Source: Tepidibacter aestuarii (GTDB taxonomy: Bacteria > Bacillota > Clostridia > Peptostreptococcales > Peptostreptococcaceae). From it: DNA of 64,000 nt. The position numbers and the translations under genes were made by a program. Under the pieces are notes generated by a model. The model did not search any database, was not told the origin of the DNA, and was given only the letters and a program-made list of their open reading frames with translations. Within the stretch, counting starts at the first letter, position 1, and each line of letters begins with the position of its first letter. Below, piece by piece: positions 34,059 to 42,789 of the stretch. The stretch spans positions 2,542,001-2,606,000 of the forward strand of contig NZ_OW235315.1 of NCBI RefSeq assembly GCF_934924865.1. Reading direction: 5' to 3'.

Positions 34059-35336
34059 ACTTCTAATATCTCCTATCATATATAATGATCCCGCGCATAT
34101 TATAACTGAATTCTTATCAGTTTTTTTAATAGCTAATTTCACAGCTTCTTCTATATCATCACAACTTGCACACTCTTTACCCACACTATTTATTATTTCT
34201 TTTAACTCACTTGATTTCATCGCTCTAGGGTTATTAGGCTTTGTTGTAATTATATCTTTACATCTAGGTATTAATATCTCACAAACAGTTTTTACATCCT
34301 TGTCTTTAAGCATACCCAATACCAAAGTTATGTCTTTATCACCCATATACCCATCTATTGTGTTACATAAAGAATTAGCTCCATCTTCATTGTGCGCCCC
34401 ATCTATTATAAATAAAGGATCTTTTCTTAAAACTTCAATTCTACCAGCCCACTTAGTATTTTTAAGACCATCATATATATTTTCATCACTTATTTCAAAA
34501 TCGTATTTATCTTTTAATATACTAATAACATTAAGAGCTACTATAGCATTATTAACCTGATGTCTCCCCATCAACTGTATTTCTAAGTTATCATACATTC
34601 TATCTTTAACCTTACAATTGAAAACTTGTCCAAAAACGTCCATTTTAGTTATCTCTTTATCTTCTATATTCGCCATAGTAAGTATACAATTTTTTTCTTT
34701 AACTATATTCTGTATAACAACTTCAGATTCTTTATTTTGAGGATACATAACAACTTCGCAATCATCTTTTATTATTCCACCCTTTTCATAAGCGATTTTT
34801 GCTAAAGTATCACCTAAATAGTCAGTATGATCTATACTTATAGGAGTTATGACATTTATGAGAGGTTTTTTCACAACATTTGTAGCATCAAATCTGCCTC
34901 CCATTCCAACCTCTAGAACAACAAAATCTACATTTTGCTCTTTATAATAATAAAAAGCTATAGCAGTTACTATCTCGAATTCAGTAGGATGATTGAATCC
35001 ACTTTCAACCATATTATCAACCTTAGTTTTCACTATTTCAGTGACTCTTGCAAGCTCACTTTCTTGTATATTTTCAGAATTAACTCTTATCCTCTCAGTG
35101 AAAGATTCTAAATAAGGTGAAGTATATAAACCAACCTTATAGCCACCACTTATAAGCATAGAATTTATAAACGAACAAGTAGATCCTTTCCCATTAGTTC
35201 CTGCGACATGAATTATATTCAAATCATCTTGAGGATTACCAAGCAAACTTAAAAGTTCAGTTATATTATCAAGACCTAATACCCTTCCAAACTTATAAGT
35301 ACCATGTATGTATTCTAGTGCTTCGTTATAATCCAT
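34035..35336 (-). CDS. folC: Folylpolyglutamate synthase / dihydrofolate synthase
   Basis: A 433-residue Mur-ligase-type enzyme that adds glutamate to folates (and to dihydropteroate in bifunctional members). The ATP loop is HVAGTNGKGSTCSFINS at about residues 42-58. GMGGRFDATNV is the central conserved block, ISIDHTDYLG and DGAHNEDGA the later ones. Length is normal. It follows valS on the same strand across a hairpin, the valS-folC order common in Firmicutes. No ribosome site stronger than GGGGGAT-like GGGGGATTTAG is visible. Cytosolic one-carbon metabolism. Confidence 0.93.
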   Translation of the reverse strand: MDYNEALEYIHGTYKFGRVLGLDNITELLSLLGNPQDDLNIIHVAGTNGKGSTCSFINSMLISGGYKVGLYTSPYLESFTERIRVNSENIQESELARVTEIVKTKVDNMVESGFNHPTEFEIVTAIAFYYYKEQNVDFVVLEVGMGGRFDATNVVKKPLINVITPISIDHTDYLGDTLAKIAYEKGGIIKDDCEVVMYPQNKESEVVIQNIVKEKNCILTMANIEDKEITKMDVFGQVFNCKVKDRMYDNLEIQLMGRHQVNNAIVALNVISILKDKYDFEISDENIYDGLKNTKWAGRIEVLRKDPLFIIDGAHNEDGANSLCNTIDGYMGDKDITLVLGMLKDKDVKTVCEILIPRCKDIITTKPNNPRAMKSSELKEIINSVGKECASCDDIEEAVKLAIKKTDKNSVIICAGSLYMIGDIRSVIKKGDF

Positions 35337-35429
35337 CTAAATCCCCCATTCCCAACTTTTTTTATTTTAGTATAACATTTATCATAAGTGATTTGTGCAA
35401 TTTTCAACATAATTATAGTACAAATATAA

Positions 35430-35465
35430 ATATCCAAGTTCAAAGTGAACTTGGATATTTATAAC
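35430..35465 (-). terminator. Terminator between valS and folC
   Basis: AAATATCCAAGTTCA pairs with TGAACTTGGATATTT around AAG, directly after valS. Confidence 0.8.
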
Positions 35466-35470
35466 AGACT

Positions 35471-38137
35471 CTATTTTAATTTACCCTGCAAGTTTTCTAA
35501 TCTTTCAACTACAGTTTTCATCATTTCTTCATATTTATCTTTCTTAGCTTTTTCTTCTTCTACTAAAGATTCTGGTGCTTTAGCTAAGAACCCTTGATTA
35601 GATAATTTACCAGATACTCTTTTTAATTCTCCTTCAATTTTTGATTTTTCTTTTTGAAGTCTTTCTATTTCTTTTTCAAAATCAACTAATTCATCAAGAG
35701 GTATATAAATTTGAGCTCCTTCTATCACTGTTGACATTGCATCTTCAGGGATTCCAACCTTATCCTTTAATATTTCAACTTCAGATGCAGATGCTAAAGT
35801 CTTAAAGTATTCTTTTCCTTCCTCAATAGTAGCTATTTTTTCTTCAGATGCAACTATCATAAGTTTAGCTTTTTTAGAAGGAATAACATTCATTTCAGCT
35901 CTTATATTTCTTACATTTCTTATTGCTTCCATTATTAAGCTCATTTTTTCTTCTTCTTCCTTCATACTATCTTCTTCCTTGTATTTAGGCCAAGAAGCTA
36001 GAACAATACTTCCATCTACAGTTGGTAAATATTGATATATTTCTTCAGTTATAAATGGCATATATGGATGAAGAAGCTTTAATACATTTTCAAGTACATA
36101 CGTTAAAGTATATAAAGCAGATTTTTTAGCAGCTAAATCATCTCCATAAAGTCTAGGTTTAACCATTTCTATATACCAGTCACAGTACTCTGACCATGTA
36201 AAATCATAAACCTTTTGAATAGCCATTCCAAGCTCGAATTTTTCCATATTCTCAGTTACATCTTTAGATAATTCATTAACTCTCGATATAACCCATTTAT
36301 CTGCAAGAGTTAAGTCACCTTGAACATCTTCTCTATTTAAACCTTCAATTAAATCTTCACTTAAGTTCATAAATACAAATCTTGATGCATTCCAAAGCTT
36401 ATTAGCAAAGTTTCTAGCAGATTCTACTCTCTCCATATAGAATCTCATATCGTTTCCAGGAGTATTTCCAGTAGCAAGAGTAAATCTTAATGCATCAGCA
36501 CCATACTCCTTTATTACTTCAAGAGGATCTATTCCATTTCCTAAAGATTTACTCATCTTTCTTCCTTCTGAATCTCTAACAAGTCCATGTATTAAAACAT
36601 GCTTAAATGGAATTTCATCCATACAATAAAGTCCTGAGAACACCATTCTTATAACCCAGAAGAATATAATATCATATCCTGTAACTAGTACATCTGTCTT
36701 ATAGAAGAAATCCAGTTCCTTAGTCTTGTTAGGCCATCCAAGTGTAGAGAAAGGCCATAAAGCTGATGAGAACCAAGTATCTAGTACATCTTCATCTTGT
36801 TTTAAGTTAGTAGAATTACATTTAGGACACTTATCAGGTGCTTCTTTTGAAACAATAGCCTCTTCACAATCTTGACAATAATAAGCTGGTATTCTGTGTC
36901 CCCACCATAATTGTCTTGATATACACCAATCTCTTATATTCTCTAACCAGTGATAATAAATTTTATTGAATCTTTCTGGAACAAGTTTTATCTGCCCACT
37001 CTTAACAGCATCTATTGCAGGTCCTGCAAGCTCGTCCATCTTAACAAACCATTGCTTTGATACCATAGGCTCAATTATTGTATTACATCTATAACAATGT
37101 CCTACATTATGAGTATGATCTTTTATGTGAACTAAATAACCTTCTTTGTCTAAATCTTCAACAAGAACTTTTCTACACTCATATCTGTCCATACCTTCAT
37201 ATTTATCAGCTTTAGAGTTCATAGTTCCATCTTCATTCATAACTATTATTTTTTCAAGATTATGTCTTTCTCCAATTTCAAAGTCATTAGGATCATGTGC
37301 TGGAGTTATCTTAACAGCTCCCGTCCCAAATTCCATTTCAACATAATCATCTGCAATTATAGGAATTTCTCTTCCCACTAGAGGTAATATCAGACTTTTT
37401 CCTATTAAATCCTTGTATCTCTCATCATCTGGATTAACAGCAACAGCAGTATCTCCAAGTATAGTTTCTGGTCTTGTAGTTGCTATTTCTAAGAACTTAT
37501 CAGAATCTTTAACTTGGTATTTAACATGATAGAAATGTCCTCCATGCTCTTCATGCTCAACTTCTGCGTCTGATAAAGATGTTTTACAATCAGGACACCA
37601 GTTTATTATTCTATTTCCTCTATATATATGTCCATCATTATATAATCTTACGAAAAATTCTGTAACAGCTTTGTTACATCCCTCATCCATAGTAAATCTT
37701 TCTTTTTCCCAATCGCAAGAATCTCCAAGCTTTTGCATTTGCTCAACTATTCTTCTTCCGTATATATTTCTCCATTCCCAAGCTCTTTCTAAGAACCCTT
37801 CTCTTCCTAGCTCATACTTACTCTTACCTTCATCTTTTTTTATCTTTTCAACAACCTTAACCTCCGTTGCAATACTTGCATGGTCAGTTCCAGGTTGCCA
37901 TAAGGTAGCATATCCATCCATTCTCTTCCATCTAACAAGTATATCTTGAAGAGTATGATCAAGTGCATGCCCCATATGTAGTTGTCCTGTTATATTAGGT
38001 GGAGGTAGCATTATAGAATAAGATTCTTTAGACTCATCAACTTCTCCTTTGAAATATCCTTTTTCTAACCACTGACTGTAAAGTCTTTCTTCAAACTCTT
38101 TAGGGTCATAATTTTTAGGTAAATTTTTGATTTCCAT
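35471..38137 (-). CDS. valS: Valyl-tRNA synthetase
   Basis: An 888-residue class I synthetase. The HIGH motif appears as [14 protein letters not shown] near residue 50 and KMSKS as [12 protein letters not shown] near residue 530. The editing (CP1) domain includes [17 protein letters not shown]. Zinc-type CysxxCys pairs ([16 protein letters not shown]...CPKC) are present. The anticodon domain contains [17 protein letters not shown], and a coiled-coil arm (about 815-885; [19 protein letters not shown]) ends it, typical of ValRS. AGGAGG precedes the ATG. A T-box leader upstream indicates control by uncharged tRNA-Val. Confidence 0.97.
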   Translation of the reverse strand: MEIKNLPKNYDPKEFEERLYSQWLEKGYFKGEVDESKESYSIMLPPPNITGQLHMGHALDHTLQDILVRWKRMDGYATLWQPGTDHASIATEVKVVEKIKKDEGKSKYELGREGFLERAWEWRNIYGRRIVEQMQKLGDSCDWEKERFTMDEGCNKAVTEFFVRLYNDGHIYRGNRIINWCPDCKTSLSDAEVEHEEHGGHFYHVKYQVKDSDKFLEIATTRPETILGDTAVAVNPDDERYKDLIGKSLILPLVGREIPIIADDYVEMEFGTGAVKITPAHDPNDFEIGERHNLEKIIVMNEDGTMNSKADKYEGMDRYECRKVLVEDLDKEGYLVHIKDHTHNVGHCYRCNTIIEPMVSKQWFVKMDELAGPAIDAVKSGQIKLVPERFNKIYYHWLENIRDWCISRQLWWGHRIPAYYCQDCEEAIVSKEAPDKCPKCNSTNLKQDEDVLDTWFSSALWPFSTLGWPNKTKELDFFYKTDVLVTGYDIIFFWVIRMVFSGLYCMDEIPFKHVLIHGLVRDSEGRKMSKSLGNGIDPLEVIKEYGADALRFTLATGNTPGNDMRFYMERVESARNFANKLWNASRFVFMNLSEDLIEGLNREDVQGDLTLADKWVISRVNELSKDVTENMEKFELGMAIQKVYDFTWSEYCDWYIEMVKPRLYGDDLAAKKSALYTLTYVLENVLKLLHPYMPFITEEIYQYLPTVDGSIVLASWPKYKEEDSMKEEEEKMSLIMEAIRNVRNIRAEMNVIPSKKAKLMIVASEEKIATIEEGKEYFKTLASASEVEILKDKVGIPEDAMSTVIEGAQIYIPLDELVDFEKEIERLQKEKSKIEGELKRVSGKLSNQGFLAKAPESLVEEEKAKKDKYEEMMKTVVERLENLQGKLK

Positions 38138-38186
38138 ATTAAATCCTCCTGTATTTAAAGTTATATAATCTCCTTAGTATAAAAAA

Positions 38187-38425
38187 AAAGCCCTTCGTCC
38201 TTAAAAGGACGAAAAGCTCGCGGTACCACCTTATTTTCAGAATAAATCTGACTCTCTTTCTTGTTAACGACAATTTGCCGGCTAAGTCTACTATTATTTC
38301 GACCCAGAAGCTCCAAAGCTACCTTCCAAAAGCTCATTCCTAGAAAATCTTTCAGCCAAGGATTTTCCTCTCTAATGGTGAAACTTTCGTACTCCTCTTT
38401 TTCACTGCTTTTATTTATATTCTAT
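38187..38425 (-). promoter_or_regulatory. T-box leader of valS
   Basis: On the reverse strand the hallmark T-box GGTGGTACCGCG (38219-38230) is followed by a terminator AAGCCCTTCGTCC/GGACGAAAAGC-type stem with a T run (38189-38216). Upstream lie stem I features including AGAGAGG and GGAAGGTAGCTTTGGAGC. The specifier should be a valine codon; GTA in GGAAGGTAGC and GTC in CTGGGTCGAA are both candidates and I could not settle which. Confidence 0.92.
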
Positions 38426-38627
38426 TTAATCATTTTAGTATATTATATATTTTTTTGAAATTTTGTCAACATCATTATTATATCATTCAAACAGATATTT
38501 ATTCAAACTTATTGAAATTGCATCACTTTAAAATTAAAAATTTATTGAAAATTATGTTATTTGTGGAACCACAACTTTTAAATTTGAATAATATAGATTA
38601 GATGGAATTTGGAAAGGAGATAAAAAC

Positions 38628-39518
38628 ATGCTTTATTATGTAAGAAGAGGCGATACACTTCAAAGAATAGCAAATAGATTTAATGTATCTCAACAATCTA
38701 TAATTAAGGCTAATGTAATTTGTGACCCAAATTACATAACAGTTAATACCCCGCTCATAATCCCTGAGCCAGGTGTAGAACTTCCAAAATCACAAGGTCA
38801 ACCACCTTATTATATAGTTCAATTTAGAGATACTTTTCTGTGTTTATCAAAAGAATTTAACACTACAGTTAATAACCTAACTTATATGAATAAAATAAAT
38901 CCAAACATGATACCTACAGGCTATGAAATACTTATAGGAGATTATCTTCAAAGCCCAGATGAATTGAGTAAATTATGGGAAGATACAGGAAATAGTAAAT
39001 GTGATGAATTATCACCAGATCAAGTTTATGATATATATTATAACGGTTCTTTTGCATGGGAAGCTTTAGGAAGACAGTCTATACCTTACTTAATTGAACT
39101 TTTAAATAACCCTTGTGATATAGTTAAATACTATTCAATAGTAAGCCTTGGTAGAATAGGTTCTAATAACAAAACTGTAATAGATGAGCTTATAAAATTA
39201 ATAAATTATGAAAACGAGTTAGTATCAAATGCAGCTAAGTGGGCATTACTTAGAATAGATATTGCAAATAAATATTCAAAAAGAATGCATGTTACAACAT
39301 CAGAGAACAGAATATACAATGAACCAAATTTAAAATCAAATTCATCTACAATTCCCGCTGGAAGCCAGTTCATGTCTTTGAATTGGTCAATTCCAAGCCC
39401 TACAGATGAAAAAAATGTATTTGGAGAAACACTCTTATACGATAGAGTTAGATTCTTTACTACAGGTCAAGATGGTTATTTGCCTAGACTTGGATTTAAT
39501 GAAATTAATGCGATATAA
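38628..39518 (+). CDS. LysM x2 - HEAT-repeat - SH3-like protein
   Basis: A 296-residue protein with no signal peptide. Two LysM domains (residues 2-46, YYVRRGDTLQRIANRFNVS; and 59-103, YYIVQFRDTFLCLSKEFNT) bind peptidoglycan-type glycans. Two HEAT-like helical repeats follow (about 140-205, EALGRQSIPYLIELLNNP and KYYSIVSLGRIGSNNKTVI), then a bacterial SH3-like tail (about 215-292). LysM proteins without export signals in spore formers are often coat or cortex proteins. AAGGAGAT precedes the ATG. The last six codons lie inside a perfect palindrome shared with the convergent gene. Confidence 0.8.
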   Translation: MLYYVRRGDTLQRIANRFNVSQQSIIKANVICDPNYITVNTPLIIPEPGVELPKSQGQPPYYIVQFRDTFLCLSKEFNTTVNNLTYMNKINPNMIPTGYEILIGDYLQSPDELSKLWEDTGNSKCDELSPDQVYDIYYNGSFAWEALGRQSIPYLIELLNNPCDIVKYYSIVSLGRIGSNNKTVIDELIKLINYENELVSNAAKWALLRIDIANKYSKRMHVTTSENRIYNEPNLKSNSSTIPAGSQFMSLNWSIPSPTDEKNVFGETLLYDRVRFFTTGQDGYLPRLGFNEINAI

Positions 39519-39543
39519 GGTATACCTTATATCGCATTAATTT
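39502..39543. terminator. 42-bp perfect palindrome coding on both strands
   Basis: Bases 39502-39522 are the exact complement of 39523-39543. It encodes the C-terminal end (EINAI-stop) of the LysM protein and the final codons (KN-stop) of the FMN-binding protein and has T runs at both ends, so it can terminate both. Confidence 0.8.
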
Positions 39544-39956
39544 TTAGCCTCTTCTAAAGCTCTTTGAACCGCAATTTTCCAATTATCAGTAGTAACTGTG
39601 GCTCCTGCTATAGAATCAACATCATACGTTTGTTTTTCAATCATTTCATCCTTCATGCTAATTCTATATTCTTTTAAATTTGGAAATACCTTTCCTTCTA
39701 CTTCTTGACCTGTCCACATATCATAGTCGACTTCTTCACCACTTGCATCTAATCTTTTTAAGTCTATATTTTTTATTTTATCATCCTCAATAGTTACAAT
39801 GGCCTGTTCACTTCCATATTCCCATTTATCTCCATTTGCTTCATAAACACCGTTTTTGTATGTATTCTCTATATTTGATTCTTTAGCACATCCAGTAAAA
39901 AAGATCATCCCCAATCCCAGAACTACAACACCTGCTAACTTTTTCATAATTATCAC
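39537..39956 (-). CDS. FMN-binding-domain lipoprotein
   Basis: A 139-residue lipoprotein: signal MKKLAGVVVLGLGMIFFTGC with lipobox FTGC, then an FMN-binding domain. DSIAGATVTTDNWK near residues 112-125 is the ApbE flavinylation motif (D-x-x-[AG]-A-T-x-T), with Thr as the probable covalent FMN site. Such proteins carry electrons outside the membrane (NqrC/RnfG-like or extracellular reductase systems). It lies four bases downstream of the FUSC gene and may be cotranscribed with it. No redox partner is adjacent. Confidence 0.85.
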   Translation of the reverse strand: MIIMKKLAGVVVLGLGMIFFTGCAKESNIENTYKNGVYEANGDKWEYGSEQAIVTIEDDKIKNIDLKRLDASGEEVDYDMWTGQEVEGKVFPNLKEYRISMKDEMIEKQTYDVDSIAGATVTTDNWKIAVQRALEEAKN

Positions 39957-39960
39957 TCCT

Positions 39961-40845
39961 TTAATTATTTATTTCAATCCCACCATTAAAATATATTACA
40001 TCTGTATCGTATCCGTCAATGTTTTTGATTGTTTCTCTCAAATGATAATTATATACAGTGTCTTTTTCTCTATTTTTTATATACTTAATTCTATCAAATT
40101 TACCATACATATTCATAATCTGTATATAATTTACATTATTTAAGTTATAATTTTGATCCATATTTTTTATAATTTTAATATGCATACAAGCATTCTCATA
40201 ATTTCTTAATACAGATTTAAATTCCTTAATAGTATCTTCATTGTTAGAGTTTATATTAATACCATCTATATTTTTTTCACATTTAGTTATATTAACCTCC
40301 AGCTCTTTTAAATCTATATTTATATCCTTAACTACCTTATCTTCTAGCAACTTATTTAAGTTACCCTTAATTTTAATAAGCTCGTCCTCTATATTTCTAT
40401 AGTCATTTATAGGTTTTATAAAGTAATTAACTAAAACAGCTATTATAATTCCTATAAATGTATCAAATATCCTATTTAATCCATAAAAAATAGGATCCCT
40501 TCCATCCAAATTAGTCATAATTACACAAAATACAATACCAGCTATACTTATTGATTTGTTCCATCCAAGAAGATTGCATATATATATAACAATCGCTATT
40601 CCAATTCCTATACTTATTATATTTTCAGGGCTTATAATATAAAATATAACTCCCAGTGTAGCTCCAACAATAGTTCCCAGCATTCTATTTCTACCTACTT
40701 TAAACGATTCTCCTACAGTTGTTTGCATTGATATAATAGCTGCTATTGCTGCATAAAAAGGATACTCCATATTTAAAAAACGAGAAATGGCAACTGATAA
40801 AGATACTGCTATTGCAGTTTTTATGTTTCTCATTCCAAGTTTCAT
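39961..40845 (-). CDS. FUSC/aromatic acid exporter family membrane protein (DUF939-like)
   Basis: A 294-residue protein. Four to six membrane segments in the first 145 residues (IKTAIAVSLSVAIS, YPFYAAIAAIISMQTT, TIVGATLGVIFYII, ISIGIGIAIVIYI, FDTFIGIIIAVLVNYFI) contain the FUSC signature R-x-x-GTIVGA. A cytosolic helical tail follows. These proteins are presumed exporters of aromatic acids or similar anions. The ATG at 40845 is preceded by AGGGGGTGAACG; an ORF start at 40878 is not needed. It is upstream of the FMN lipoprotein on the same strand. Confidence 0.78.
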   Translation of the reverse strand: MKLGMRNIKTAIAVSLSVAISRFLNMEYPFYAAIAAIISMQTTVGESFKVGRNRMLGTIVGATLGVIFYIISPENIISIGIGIAIVIYICNLLGWNKSISIAGIVFCVIMTNLDGRDPIFYGLNRIFDTFIGIIIAVLVNYFIKPINDYRNIEDELIKIKGNLNKLLEDKVVKDINIDLKELEVNITKCEKNIDGININSNNEDTIKEFKSVLRNYENACMHIKIIKNMDQNYNLNNVNYIQIMNMYGKFDRIKYIKNREKDTVYNYHLRETIKNIDGYDTDVIYFNGGIEINN

Positions 40846-40891
40846 ATCGTTCACCCCCTTAACTACATTATACCTCAATATTCTCAGTATA

Positions 40892-40927
40892 AAAAAAAAC
40901 TTGGCGTATGATCGCCAAGTTTTTTAA
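40892..40927 (-). terminator. Terminator after the poly-Arg protein gene
   Basis: AAAAAACTTGGCG-TATGAT-CGCCAAGTTTTTT; the stop codon of the gene at 40924 touches its edge. Confidence 0.85.
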
Positions 40928-41307
40928 TAACCGTAATAATCAAATCTTCTTCTTCTTCTTCTTCTTCTCCTTCTTTGAGGTCTTCTTCTATCCAAAAGTT
41001 CTCTAAGTAATAATATAGTTATTATATCTCTTCCAAATCTGTCTCTTCTATTCCTCATAAACTCTTCTTCTTCATCTTCGTCTCTAAATAGACAGCTTTT
41101 AGTGCATTTTTCATATATATTATCTACAATCTTTTTTATTTTCTTTTGACTTGGAAATGGATTCATATCTGGATTTTCTTCTAAATCATATTCTTCACAA
41201 TACTCATATACATAAGGATATACTCTATGGTATATTTCAGGATATGATTTTCTAGCCTCATTATAGCAATAATTCATATAATAGTTATACATATAATAAT
41301 TATACAT
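40924..41307 (-). CDS. Tyr-rich protein with a ten-arginine run
   Basis: A 127-residue protein of very skewed make-up. The N-terminus MYNYYMYNYYMNYCYNEARK has a tandem MYNYY repeat. A middle part (KKIKKIVDNIYEKCTKSC) is helical and an acidic patch DEDEEEEF follows. The protein ends RRPQ, ten consecutive Arg (AGA/AGG codons), then FDYYGY. No membrane segment. The ATG at 41307 follows GGGGTGAGTGT. Tyr-rich and Arg-rich sequences of this sort occur in spore coat and crust proteins, but I do not recognise the family. The Arg run could bind nucleic acid or polyphosphate. Confidence 0.65.
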   Translation of the reverse strand: MYNYYMYNYYMNYCYNEARKSYPEIYHRVYPYVYEYCEEYDLEENPDMNPFPSQKKIKKIVDNIYEKCTKSCLFRDEDEEEEFMRNRRDRFGRDIITILLLRELLDRRRPQRRRRRRRRRRFDYYGY

Positions 41308-41445
41308 ACACTCACCCCTTCGTATTATACTATGTATATTCATCCCTTTTCGTTATAATAAATAGACATTTTTTACCATTAAGAATTATAATATTTTCGT
41401 TTTATGGATACCTTTGGAAAAAATCTACACCTGCAACTGTTTTTG

Positions 41446-41509
41446 AGCAACAGAGCCCGTAGGGATCGTTGGCGACATGAGTCACTGCGTTAGCGAGTAG
41501 ACGAATTTT
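41446..41509 (+). repeat. Dispersed structured repeat, family R1, copy 2
   Basis: AGCAACAGAGCCCGTAGGGA begins the unit, as at 1936. GTTGGCGACATGAG is identical to copy 1. The stem is rebuilt as GTC-ACT-CG/CG-AGT-GAC with small bulges, keeping pairing despite changed bases, before ending ACGAATTTT. It lies 68 bases upstream of the solute-binding protein gene, in sense. Confidence 0.65.
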
Positions 41510-41576
41510 GTAACCATTATTTTTATAGTGAATATATTAAAAATACAACCAATCTTATATTAAGGGGTGATATTTT

Positions 41577-42584
41577 ATGAATATACGTAAAAATTTAGCA
41601 CTAGTATTATCCTCGCTAATGATATTAATGCTAGTTACTGTAGGTTGTTCAAATAATAATTTAACCAAAATAACACTTGCTGAAGTTACTCATTCAACGT
41701 TTTATGCTCCTCAGTATGTAGCTCTTACAGAAGGATTTTTTGAAGAAGAAGGTCTGGATGTTTCTATAATAAACACAAAAGGCGCTGATAAAACTATGGC
41801 CGCTCTTCTTTCAAACGAAGCTGATATAGGTCTTATGGGTCCGGAGGCTTCTATTTATGTCTACAACCAAGGGAAAGAAGATTACGCAATAAACTTCGCT
41901 CAACTAACTCAAAGAGATGGTAGTTTTTTAATTGGTAGAGAAAAAGATGACAACTTTACGTTTGATAAATTAAAAGGAAAAAGCATATTAGGCGGAAGAA
42001 AAGGCGGAGTCCCAGAAATGACACTTGAATACGTTCTAAAAAAGAATAAATTAGACTTAGAAAAAGATGTTAATGTAAGAACAGATATACAATTTGGTGT
42101 AATGGCCGGAGCATTTACAAGCGGAACAGGAGATTACGTAACATTGTTTGAACCAGTAGCTTCTTCTTTAGAAAAAGAAGGTAAAGGATATATAGTAGCA
42201 TCTATAGGTAAAGAATCTGGTTATCTTCCATATACATGCTATAGTGCAAAAAAATCTTATATGGAAAAGAATCCAGACATAATACAAAAATTCACAAATG
42301 CTATATATAAGAGTCAACAATGGGTAAAAACTCACTCTTCAGAGGAAATAGCTCGTTCTATATCATCTGAGTTTCCAGATACTGATATAGAAGATTTAAC
42401 TGTAGTTGTTGAAAGATATAAATCCCAAGACACTTGGTCAGAAACCACTATTTTAAAAGAAGATAGTTTAAATCACTTAATGGATATAATAGATTTAGCT
42501 GGTGAACTTGATAAAAGAGCTCCGTACGATAAGATAGTAACTACTGACTTTTCTCAAAATGCTATAGATAATTTAGATAAATAA
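41577..42584 (+). CDS. ABC transporter solute-binding lipoprotein (NMT1/SsuA-like), orphan
   Basis: A 335-residue lipoprotein: signal with lipobox VTVGC (Cys24), then a type II periplasmic-binding fold. THSTFYAPQYVALTEGFFEEEGLDVSI is the classic opening of the NMT1/THI5, TauA and SsuA group, and EADIGLMGPEASIYVYNQG the substrate-site loop. These bind sulfonates, pyrimidine precursors or similar. No permease or ATPase gene is adjacent: a terminator and a SulP gene follow. AGGGGTGAT precedes the ATG. The R1 repeat lies in its leader. Confidence 0.82.
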   Translation: MNIRKNLALVLSSLMILMLVTVGCSNNNLTKITLAEVTHSTFYAPQYVALTEGFFEEEGLDVSIINTKGADKTMAALLSNEADIGLMGPEASIYVYNQGKEDYAINFAQLTQRDGSFLIGREKDDNFTFDKLKGKSILGGRKGGVPEMTLEYVLKKNKLDLEKDVNVRTDIQFGVMAGAFTSGTGDYVTLFEPVASSLEKEGKGYIVASIGKESGYLPYTCYSAKKSYMEKNPDIIQKFTNAIYKSQQWVKTHSSEEIARSISSEFPDTDIEDLTVVVERYKSQDTWSETTILKEDSLNHLMDIIDLAGELDKRAPYDKIVTTDFSQNAIDNLDK

Positions 42585-42596
42585 GTTAAGTTTCTC

Positions 42597-42643
42597 AAAA
42601 CAGTCTATGAAAATAGAATTAATATTTTCATAGACTGTTTTAT
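42597..42643 (+). terminator. Terminator after solute-binding protein gene
   Basis: AAAACAGTCTATGAAAAT pairs with ATTTTCATAGACTGTTTT around AGAATTAAT, followed by ATTTTAT. Confidence 0.85.
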
Positions 42644-42789
42644 TTTATCTTTTTTATAATTTCAATTTTCAATCAATTCTTGATTTACTTTTTATCTATA
42701 ATTATCATAGACATATCCTTGTCTTAGGTGTATGATTATATGTTGTATATAATATATGACAATATTTCAACGTCAAAGGGATGGTGTTT

